From: Mucilaginibacter lappiensis
Lineage (GTDB): Bacteria; Bacteroidota; Bacteroidia; Sphingobacteriales; Sphingobacteriaceae
Assembly: GCF_900155965.1 (NCBI RefSeq)
Contig: NZ_FTMG01000002.1
Span: forward strand, 496,001-560,000
Direction of reading: 5' to 3'
Length of the DNA: 64,000 nucleotides
In this document: positions 25,730 to 32,272 of the stretch, one piece after another
Layout: each line of letters starts with the position of its first letter
Numbering within the stretch: the stretch's first letter is position 1
The notes under the pieces: model-generated
Told to the model about the DNA's origin: nothing
What the model saw: only the letters and a program-made list of their open reading frames with translations
Database searches by the model: none
Translations under genes and position numbers: made by a program

Positions 25730-26113
25730 ATGGAAACAGAAAAAAACATCCCTGAAGCATATCAGCGCATTATGCCCTATCTTATTGTAAAGGATGCTGC
25801 CAGCTTTATCCTTTTTATGCAAAATGTATTTGGCGCAAAGGAGCAGTATAAACAAATGCGTGATGAAAAACACATTATGCATGCCGAGCTTAGCATTGAG
25901 GGTAGCACTATTATGTTTTGTGATAGTACCGAAACCTATCTTCCGCAAAATGCCGGTTTATTTATTTATGTAGATAACTGCAACGAAACGTATAAAAAAG
26001 CGCTGGAAAACGGTGCCGAAAGCGTTACGGAACCCACTGATCAGCCTTATGGCCGCAGCGCCGGAATAAAAGATCCTTTTGGCAATACCTGGTGGGTAAC
26101 TAATCCGCTTTGA
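25730..26113 (+). CDS. VOC-family (glyoxalase/PhnB-like) protein
   Basis: Start is at 25730 (METEKNIPEAYQRIMPYLIVKDAASFILF); the ORF extends 15 codons upstream but only from a TTG within AT-rich sequence. The 127-residue protein is one VOC unit of the PhnB/DUF1428-like subgroup: IMPYLIVKDAASF, HAELSIEGSTIMFCDS, GLFIYVDNCNETY, YGRSAGIKDPFGNTWWV. The DPFGN-x-W-W-V ending is diagnostic of the subgroup. Function in such proteins ranges from metal-dependent ring cleavage to resistance; no exact role can be named. Confidence 0.88.
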   Translation: METEKNIPEAYQRIMPYLIVKDAASFILFMQNVFGAKEQYKQMRDEKHIMHAELSIEGSTIMFCDSTETYLPQNAGLFIYVDNCNETYKKALENGAESVTEPTDQPYGRSAGIKDPFGNTWWVTNPL

Positions 26114-26315
26114 AACATCTCCACCCCCCCAAACAAAACGCCGCTTTGTTATTAAAGAAGAGGAGCGGATTGTTTGGGCCATGTAATTTTATGATGTGAT
26201 AATTGTTGGCGACTTGTGTCTTAACTTATTCATAGTTAATTGGTTTTGATGTGTTTTCTTGTGTTGGATAATTGGCCTGCCGCAGGTTTATCGGATGTGC
26301 CGCTGATAAGAATGT

Positions 26316-26323
26316 TAATTTTG
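26316..26323 (+). promoter_or_regulatory. Possible -7 box (TAATTTTG) of the MFS transporter gene
   Basis: TAATTTTG fits TAnnTTTG and ends 8 bp before the ATG at 26332, which would give a nearly leaderless mRNA. No TTG box is present at the normal spacing. Confidence 0.3.
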
Positions 26324-26331
26324 CAACATCT

Positions 26332-27567
26332 ATGAGCACATTAACATCAAAAAGCCCCGCAATTAAGGAGCATCACCAGTCAATAGCAACATTGCTGGCC
26401 TTTGCGCTGATCCCTTTATCGGGTTTCGCTACCGATATCTATATTCCATCGTTACCCACCATGGCCGGCGAAATGAGTGTGAGTAATGTGCAGGTACAAT
26501 TAACACTGAGCATCTTTTTAATTAGCTATGGCGTATCGCAACTATTTATAGGCAGTATACTGGATAGCTTTGGCCGCTATAAGGTTAGTCTGGCCTCGTT
26601 AGTTATTTTTGCAGTAGCCAGTGTAGTTATAGCTATTACCCATAATATTTACCTTATTTATTTGATGCGGGTAATACACGGAGTTACCGTTGGGGCCATC
26701 ATAGTAGCCAAACGGGCCTATTTTGTGGATCTGTTCAGCGGCGAAAAACTAAAGCATTACCTCAGTTTATTCTCCATTATTTGGTCAACTGGACCTATTG
26801 TGGCTCCGTTTATAGGCGGGTACTTGCAAACCGCTTTTGGCTGGGAATCCAACTTTTACTTTTTAGCTGGTTTTGCGGCGGTATTTGCCATCCTGGAGCT
26901 TATTTTCAGCGGTGAAACTCTGGTACATTTTTCAGAATTTCATTTTCAAAAAATCGTGAAGGTATATGTTAACATGATCAAGACATACAGTTTTACGCTG
27001 GGTATAGTGATGTTGGGCTTGGCCTACTGTATGGTGATGACCTATAACATGACCGGCCCGTTTATTATTGAGCATCATTTACATCTAACTCCCGTTATTG
27101 CAGGTTATAGTTCGCTGGTATTGGGTTTTGCCTGGATGGTAGGTGGCTTTATCGGTAAGGCCACTATCAATCGCCCATTCTTTAAAAGGATGGTTGTTAA
27201 TGTGGTGATGCAGGGCCTTTTTGTACTGGTGATGATCATCAGCGTCCAATTTGTTAGCAATTTATATTCCATGATATTTTTTGCCTTCATCATTCACGTT
27301 TGCGCCGGCTATACTTTCAATAACTATTTTACTTTTTGCTTAAGCAAATTTCCTAAGAACGCAGGTATCGCAGGTGGGCTTACCGGTGGCATCACTTATG
27401 TCATTGTTTCTTTTTTAAGCTACGGCATCGTTAACCTGGTACCAGCCAAAGATGAACGTAACCTGAGTTATAGCTATCTGATATTCATTTTGCTCTCCGC
27501 ACTGATCATGTTTTTTATTTTCAGGATTAATCAAAAAGAAAAGATGCCTTTGGAAAAACTGGTATAG
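26332..27567 (+). CDS. MFS drug/metabolite efflux transporter (Bcr/CflA type)
   Basis: The start at 26332 (MSTLTSKSPAIKEHH) is preferred because the longer ORF begins in non-conserved sequence. About 412 residues with 12 membrane helices. ALIPLSGFATDIYIPSLPTM in helix 1 and GSILDSFGRYKVSLASL after helix 2 are hallmarks of the Bcr/CflA (drug:H+ antiporter-1, 12-TM) group that includes bicyclomycin and chloramphenicol exporters. Acts at the inner membrane as a proton-driven exporter; the real substrate is not deducible. Confidence 0.9.
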   Translation: MSTLTSKSPAIKEHHQSIATLLAFALIPLSGFATDIYIPSLPTMAGEMSVSNVQVQLTLSIFLISYGVSQLFIGSILDSFGRYKVSLASLVIFAVASVVIAITHNIYLIYLMRVIHGVTVGAIIVAKRAYFVDLFSGEKLKHYLSLFSIIWSTGPIVAPFIGGYLQTAFGWESNFYFLAGFAAVFAILELIFSGETLVHFSEFHFQKIVKVYVNMIKTYSFTLGIVMLGLAYCMVMTYNMTGPFIIEHHLHLTPVIAGYSSLVLGFAWMVGGFIGKATINRPFFKRMVVNVVMQGLFVLVMIISVQFVSNLYSMIFFAFIIHVCAGYTFNNYFTFCLSKFPKNAGIAGGLTGGITYVIVSFLSYGIVNLVPAKDERNLSYSYLIFILLSALIMFFIFRINQKEKMPLEKLV

Positions 27568-27669
27568 ACAAGCCCAACAAAAAGAATAAATATTTATGGA
27601 ATTCAGCCAGTAACTACATCTTATAGCTAGTGTAAAGCATTTACTGTAATAGGATTTAAACTATTAGGC

Positions 27670-28212
27670 ATGGAAAAAGTGATTGTTATTCTATTGTTGT
27701 GTTTTAGAGGGGCACTTGTGATGGCACAAAGCGATACTGTTTATCACCATCTGACAGTAGCAAGAGAAGGTACACCCTTGATTGTAATTAACGATAATAT
27801 CATTGGAAACCTAGATGGTATTAGCCCTAATGAAATTGATTCCATAAGAGTTTTAAAAGATCATGCCACCATGCCTGCCCGCGTAAAAAATCTGGATAAA
27901 TATGGAGTGATTTTCGTAACACTCAAGAAAATGGAAAATGTCAAGACAAAATCTGTTAAAGAGATTAAAGCCTGGTTAGGTATTATAAATGACGCCCAAT
28001 TCGCGGTTGATGGCTTTTTATTAGAGGATGAAAATTGGCTCATAGCTACAGAGTCCATCAGGGAGATCAATGTCATAAAGAACCAAGACGTATCAGGACA
28101 TTTAACAGATGTTGTGATCAATGTATGGACGCTTGACCCCGGAGGCCGGAAAGCATTAATGCCAGGCAAAAGACTAAATACTGATAAACCGGGCGTAATA
28201 TACATCAGATAG
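27670..28212 (+). CDS. Small secreted protein with TonB-plug-like segments
   Basis: The 180-residue product has a signal peptide (to about residue 20, ending VMAQ). The segment PLIVINDNIIGNLDGISPNEIDSIRVLKD...YGVIFVTLK closely follows the plug pattern of TonB-dependent receptors (PLYVVDG...I-P-DIESI-VLKD...GVI-ITTK). A second weaker copy follows (FAVDGFLLEDENWLIATESIREINVIKNQDVSGH...PGVIYIR). No beta-barrel follows, so this is a free-standing plug-like protein, either with its own role in signalling or binding, or derived from a receptor. No neighbour explains it. Confidence 0.65.
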   Translation: MEKVIVILLLCFRGALVMAQSDTVYHHLTVAREGTPLIVINDNIIGNLDGISPNEIDSIRVLKDHATMPARVKNLDKYGVIFVTLKKMENVKTKSVKEIKAWLGIINDAQFAVDGFLLEDENWLIATESIREINVIKNQDVSGHLTDVVINVWTLDPGGRKALMPGKRLNTDKPGVIYIR

Positions 28213-28243
28213 TTTGCCAAGTCTTTCCTATTCAGGAGTTGTT

Positions 28244-28666
28244 TTAAAGCACCTGGTTAAATTCCAGCCGCTCACCATCGGGCCCGGTAATGTTAAAGTA
28301 TTTACAACCGTTTTTCCAGAATTGCAGGAAAACCGGGGCTTCTTCTATGATATTAAAACCAGCCTCTTTAATGATCTCATACGTTTCGTCTATATCACTT
28401 ACATCAAAAGCCACATGGTCAATATGCCCATTGCTACGGCTCCTGATCTCTGCTAAGCCTGCTTCGGGTAATTGATAAAGCTCCATGAGTATATTTTCGC
28501 GCTGCATCATTACACAGGTGCCCTGTTCGCCATGATCGGTAAAAGGGGCCTGCATCACGTTGTTAAAACCCAATCGCTTGTAAAATTGCTGTGACGCATC
28601 CAGGTTGGTTACGGGGACTCCTATGTGTTGTATGCTGTTGATCTTTAAATGGATAGCGTTTTTCAT
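28244..28666 (-). CDS. VOC-family (lactoylglutathione lyase-like) protein
   Basis: A 140-residue protein with a duplicated beta-alpha-beta-beta-beta unit. Candidate metal ligands are His in IQHIGVPVTNLD, Glu in ILMELYQLP, His in IDHVAFDVSDID and Glu in GERLEFNQ at the C-terminus, the four-position pattern of glyoxalase I. The FYKRLGF motif of the family is present. It converges on the plug-like gene (31 bp between stops) and is divergent from bshA. A role in methylglyoxal detoxification next to a bacillithiol gene is attractive but inferred. Confidence 0.88.
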   Translation of the reverse strand: MKNAIHLKINSIQHIGVPVTNLDASQQFYKRLGFNNVMQAPFTDHGEQGTCVMMQRENILMELYQLPEAGLAEIRSRSNGHIDHVAFDVSDIDETYEIIKEAGFNIIEEAPVFLQFWKNGCKYFNITGPDGERLEFNQVL

Positions 28667-28792
28667 AGAAGCTAATATTTATGCTGTAAAATTAAAAAAA
28701 TGAGTAACTTGACTAAGTTATATCATTTTACACAGTGTTAACACATTTGCCGTAAATTGCTGTTAAACTTGCAGCCATAATTAACCAACTTA

Positions 28793-29965
28793 ATGAAAAT
28801 CGGAATTGTATGTTACCCAACCTTTGGTGGAAGCGGCGTTGTAGCCACAGAACTCGGTAAGGCCCTTGCCGACCGCGGTCACCAGGTTCATTTTGTTACC
28901 TATAACCAGCCGGCCCGCTTGGATCTTTTTTCCGAAAACCTGTTTTATCATGAGGTATCGGTATCCAACTATCCGCTTTTTGACTTTCCGCCTTATGAGC
29001 TGGCCCTGGCCAGTCGCTTGGTTGATGTGGTTAGGCACGAGAAGCTGGATGTATTGCACGTTCATTATGCTATTCCGCATGCTTCGGCTGCGTTTATGGC
29101 TAAACAGATATTATTAACCTATGGTATTTATATACCCGTAGTTACCACTCTGCACGGTACCGATATTACCCTGGTAGGTAAAGATCGCACCTTTAAACCG
29201 GTGGTTACGTTCTCTATCAATCAGTCTGACGGGGTGACAGCGGTATCAGAAAACCTCAGGCACGATACTTATGAGTTTTTTGAGATAGATACCGATATTA
29301 AGGTGATCCCTAATTTTATTGATCTGAATCGCTTCAGCCTTAAAGCAAAAGACCATTTTAAGAAGGCTATCGCACCATCAGGCGAAAAAGTATTGGTGCA
29401 TACCTCCAACTTCCGTAAGGTAAAACGTACCGAGGATGTAGTGAGGATTTTTGCCGAAGTTGTTAAAAAGATTCCTTCAAAATTACTAATGGTTGGCGAC
29501 GGGCCGGAGCGCTCTGGCTGTGAGCAGTTATGCCGCGATCTGGGTGTGGCTGATAACGTACGCTTTTTAGGTAAGCAGGATGCCATTGAAGAAATACTTT
29601 CGGTAGCCGATCTGTTCCTGATGCCATCACAATCAGAAAGTTTTGGTTTGGCAGCTTTGGAGGCCATGGCTTGTAAAGTGCCTGTAATCAGTACCAACGC
29701 TGGTGGCTTGCCCGAATTAAATGTGGATGGCGTAACCGGTTTCCTGAAAGACGTTGGTGACGTGAAAGGTATGGGCGAAAGCGCTATATATATACTGGAA
29801 GACGAGGACCGGTTGAATCAATTTAAAGAAAACGCCCTGGCGCGTGCCAAGGAATTTGACCTGGCTACCATTTTACCCTTGTATGAAAACTACTATCTGC
29901 AGGTGATTGATAAGTGTAAAGACAAGTGCAAAGAGCTGTGCACAGGTAAAGCCAAGGTTGCCTGA
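28793..29965 (+). CDS. bshA: Bacillithiol synthesis glycosyltransferase BshA
   Basis: BshA (GT4 family) joins UDP-GlcNAc and L-malate to GlcNAc-malate, the first step of bacillithiol, a low-molecular-weight thiol. MKIGIVCYPTFGGSGVVATELGKALADRGHQVHF is the characteristic N-terminus and the region FFEIDTDIKVIPNFIDLNRF, the C-terminal PSQSESFGLAALEAMACKVPVISTNAGG donor-binding segment and 390-residue length all match. A Cys/Lys-rich tail (DKCKDKCKELC) is unusual. No bshB or bshC is in the window. The divergent VOC gene may be functionally linked. Confidence 0.93.
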   Translation: MKIGIVCYPTFGGSGVVATELGKALADRGHQVHFVTYNQPARLDLFSENLFYHEVSVSNYPLFDFPPYELALASRLVDVVRHEKLDVLHVHYAIPHASAAFMAKQILLTYGIYIPVVTTLHGTDITLVGKDRTFKPVVTFSINQSDGVTAVSENLRHDTYEFFEIDTDIKVIPNFIDLNRFSLKAKDHFKKAIAPSGEKVLVHTSNFRKVKRTEDVVRIFAEVVKKIPSKLLMVGDGPERSGCEQLCRDLGVADNVRFLGKQDAIEEILSVADLFLMPSQSESFGLAALEAMACKVPVISTNAGGLPELNVDGVTGFLKDVGDVKGMGESAIYILEDEDRLNQFKENALARAKEFDLATILPLYENYYLQVIDKCKDKCKELCTGKAKVA

Positions 29966-30164
29966 ATGTAAACAGGATATAATTAACTCATATAAAGTTA
30001 ATTAGTTATTGGTGTGTTTTTTTTCTTATATTGAAACCTGTTATTTGACCATCCGTGAGGGCTGTAACATACCTGATACAATTGAAAAAATATTTTCCGA
30101 AGGTTAAATATTTTCGTTGATGTTAACTAACTTAGTCTACTGTTCACTTTTAAAAATTAAACTT

Positions 30165-30356
30165 ATGGCAAAGCACACAACCCTAAAACGTGGTCAATTA
30201 CTTAAGTATATTGGTAAAAGATGGAAGAATTTAAACATCAGTAGCCCCTTCATGAAATTCCTGGGTTATGATGGTAATGGCTTCGCCGACATGTGGGTAG
30301 AATATCAGGGCCGTACATTATTCATATCTATTAAAGAAGTTGAACTGGCCTCTTAA
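30165..30356 (+). CDS. Small hypothetical basic protein, 63 aa
   Basis: The start is put at 30165 (MAKHTTLKRGQLLKYIGKRWKNLN), where the reading becomes protein-like; the longer ORF from 30117 adds a hydrophobic, unconvincing 16 residues. The product is basic at its N-terminus and ends with DMWVEYQGRTLFISIKEVELAS, probably beta-strands. No homologue is recognised; it is upstream of the fluoride riboswitch on the same strand. Confidence 0.6.
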   Translation: MAKHTTLKRGQLLKYIGKRWKNLNISSPFMKFLGYDGNGFADMWVEYQGRTLFISIKEVELAS

Positions 30357-30450
30357 AGTGGTCGGTTTTTAATGCTATGCAACGGGTTTGTTTTTAAACT
30401 TACCCCGTATAGTTATGGCTTTATAAAAAAAGAAGCTATATTCGTATCAA

Positions 30451-30502
30451 AGGAAATGGTGTCTTCCTACTTAACCGCCCTGAAAAGCTGATGGCGCCTA
30501 CA
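30451..30502 (+). ncRNA. Fluoride riboswitch (crcB motif) aptamer
   Basis: The sequence shows the conserved crcB order: AGGAAATGG, TTCCT, TTAACCGCC, GCTGATGGCGCCTAC. AGGAA (30451-30455) pairs with TTCCT (30464-30468), and GGTGTC (30458-30463) pairs with GGCGCC (30493-30498) using two G-U pairs, which together form the nested pseudoknotted core. The P3 helix is short (GC 30477-30478 with GC 30487-30488, 8-nt loop) compared with well-studied members. The motif senses fluoride and upregulates exporters. It lies 260 nt before the CLC gene on the same strand, with a hairpin and a repeat between. Confidence 0.88.
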
Positions 30503-30514
30503 ATGAATTAACCA

Positions 30515-30541
30515 ACAGGGTTTACCCTGTGCTGATTTTTT
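30515..30541 (+). terminator. Hairpin and T-run after the fluoride aptamer (possible expression platform)
   Basis: ACAGGG (30515-30520) pairs with CCCTGT (30525-30530), followed after 5 nt by six T (30536-30541). A ligand-dependent terminator is possible, although the gap between stem and T-run makes it a weak one. Confidence 0.5.
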
Positions 30542-30649
30542 GTAGGTGGAAAAAAAACTCAATATATCGCTTTTAAAAGTTACCTGGCAGAAAGCACGGG
30601 TGAAATCTCTATTATCTTTCTGGTATCCCGTATGCTATATTATTTCTCT

Positions 30650-30728
30650 TGTCATCCTGAGGAACGAAGGATCTATTGTTCGATTATGCCTATCGGCTAA
30701 TAGATGCTTCACTGCGTTCAGCATGACA
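30650..30728. repeat. Intergenic inverted repeat, GTCATCCTGA family (copy B)
   Basis: TGTCATCCTGAGGAACGAAG at the left and TCACTGCGTTCAGCATGACA at the right are the near-complementary ends of a 79-bp element. It sits between the fluoride riboswitch and the CLC start. A homologous element in opposite orientation follows the gene (32175-32253). Confidence 0.75.
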
Positions 30729-30761
30729 AATCCTCTATTATTTAACCTAAATTAGTCGCTC

Positions 30762-32153
30762 ATGAACGATAAGCTTTTTACGTCAGAACATTTTTCGATC
30801 CTGAAACACCTCATCCGCTGGACGCTCATCATCATACCCATCGCTATTGTTATTGGCAGTATGGTAGCCTTGTTTTTATGGCTGCTCAATTGGGCCATCC
30901 ATTTCAGGTTCGCTCATCCTTTTCTGCTGTATCTGCTGCCTGTTGCCGGGGTGTTAATCTATTTTATTTATAAGCTGATAGGCGGATCGGCCGAAAAAGG
31001 GAATAATCTCATCATCGACGAAATTCATACACCCGGCGGCGGTGTACCCAAGCGTATGGCCCCTATTGTGCTCATCACTACCATTATTACACACATGTTT
31101 GGTGGCTCGGCCGGACGCGAAGGTACCGCAGTTCAAATTGGGGGCAGCATGGCACAAATGTTTGGCAGCTGGTTCAAACTGAATCCTGCTGATACCCGTA
31201 TTGTGCTCATCGCCGGTATTGCCGCAGGGTTCGGGGCTGTTTTTGGTACACCACTCACCGGGGCTATATTTGCTATGGAGGTATTAACCATAGGCCGCAT
31301 TCAATACAATGCCCTGCTCCCCTGTCTTATTGCCAGTATCATTGGCGATGTTACGGTTGCTGCATGGGGTGTTCATCATACCGCCTACCATATTGATATT
31401 TTTACAACGACGCCGCATTGGTTTTCGCCATACTTGTCGTTCGATTTTGTTTTGCTTTTTAAGATCATGATCGCCTCGGCTGCATTCGGGCTGGCCAGTT
31501 ACCTGTTTGCCTGGATGGTGCATGGCATCAAAGGTTTTTTTGTTAAACGGATATCTGTTCCCTGGCTGATACCTGTAATAGGCGGGCTGATTATTATTGG
31601 TCTTACAGCACTTATCGGTAAACCGGATTACCTCAGCTTGGGTGTCGATCCCGAATATGCCGGTGCTGTTACTATTCCATCAGCTTTCCACGCGGGTGGA
31701 GCGGATACCTGGAGCTGGCTTTGGAAAACCATTTACACCACCACCACGTTGGCCACCGGTTTTAAAGGCGGTGAGGTAACTCCCTTGTTTTATATTGGCG
31801 CCACATTGGGTAATACGCTATCGGTATTGATGGATGCGCCGGTGGGTTTATTTGCTGCGCTGGGTTTCATTGCTGTTTTTGCCGGGGCAACAAACACTCC
31901 GCTGGCTTGCACTATCATGGGTGTGGAGCTTTTTGGCGGTCAATATGTTTTGTTTTTCGCGGTGGCTTGCTTTACGGCCTACTTTTTCAGTGGGCACTCG
32001 GGTATTTACAGCGCGCAACGTATTGGCGTACCCAAAGTAGCAGATTCCCGTTTTTCAGATGCAGCTACCCTTTCAGAGGCTGGTAACCGCCGGCAAAGTT
32101 ATGTGCAAAAGAAATTGCATAAATATGGGTTTGGGGGTAAAAAGGAGAAGTGA
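30762..32153 (+). CDS. CLC-family antiporter, fluoride type (CLC-F)
   Basis: This 463-residue integral membrane protein has about ten helices of the CLC fold. GREGT (118-122, HMFGGSAGREGTAVQIGG) holds the gating Glu120, and GFKGGEVTPLFYIGATLGN is the C-terminal selectivity block. The usual GSGIP serine motif is replaced by GSAEKGNNLIIDEIH, with Asn81-Asn82. Loss of that serine and presence of an Asn here characterise the fluoride/proton antiporter branch that exports F- from the cell. The fluoride riboswitch upstream agrees independently. C-terminus lacks CBS domains. There is no obvious Shine-Dalgarno sequence. Confidence 0.9.
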   Translation: MNDKLFTSEHFSILKHLIRWTLIIIPIAIVIGSMVALFLWLLNWAIHFRFAHPFLLYLLPVAGVLIYFIYKLIGGSAEKGNNLIIDEIHTPGGGVPKRMAPIVLITTIITHMFGGSAGREGTAVQIGGSMAQMFGSWFKLNPADTRIVLIAGIAAGFGAVFGTPLTGAIFAMEVLTIGRIQYNALLPCLIASIIGDVTVAAWGVHHTAYHIDIFTTTPHWFSPYLSFDFVLLFKIMIASAAFGLASYLFAWMVHGIKGFFVKRISVPWLIPVIGGLIIIGLTALIGKPDYLSLGVDPEYAGAVTIPSAFHAGGADTWSWLWKTIYTTTTLATGFKGGEVTPLFYIGATLGNTLSVLMDAPVGLFAALGFIAVFAGATNTPLACTIMGVELFGGQYVLFFAVACFTAYFFSGHSGIYSAQRIGVPKVADSRFSDAATLSEAGNRRQSYVQKKLHKYGFGGKKEK

Positions 32154-32174
32154 AAAAATATAAATATCAAATAT

Positions 32175-32253
32175 TGTCATTCTGAACGTAGTGAAGAATC
32201 CATTATTCGCTAAGTAAGGTCGCCGAATAGATCCTTCGTGCCTCAGGATGACA
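32175..32253. repeat. Intergenic inverted repeat, GTCATCCTGA family (copy C)
   Basis: The element reads TGTCATTCTGAACGTAGTGA at the left and ends CCTTCGTGCCTCAGGATGACA, so its right end matches the left end of copy B in the reverse orientation. The two copies thus flank the CLC gene as inverted repeats of about 80 bp. Confidence 0.75.
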
Positions 32254-32272
32254 AATTATTTATAAACTTCAA

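Noticed and set aside
28760..28792. TAAACTTG as a -7 box of bshA
   Set aside because: It differs from TAnnTTTG in the fifth position and the TTTG upstream is only 14 nt away, too short for the usual spacing.
30546..30755. 69-codon ORF between the fluoride riboswitch and the CLC gene
   Set aside because: It runs through the intergenic repeat and has no convincing composition or ribosome binding site.
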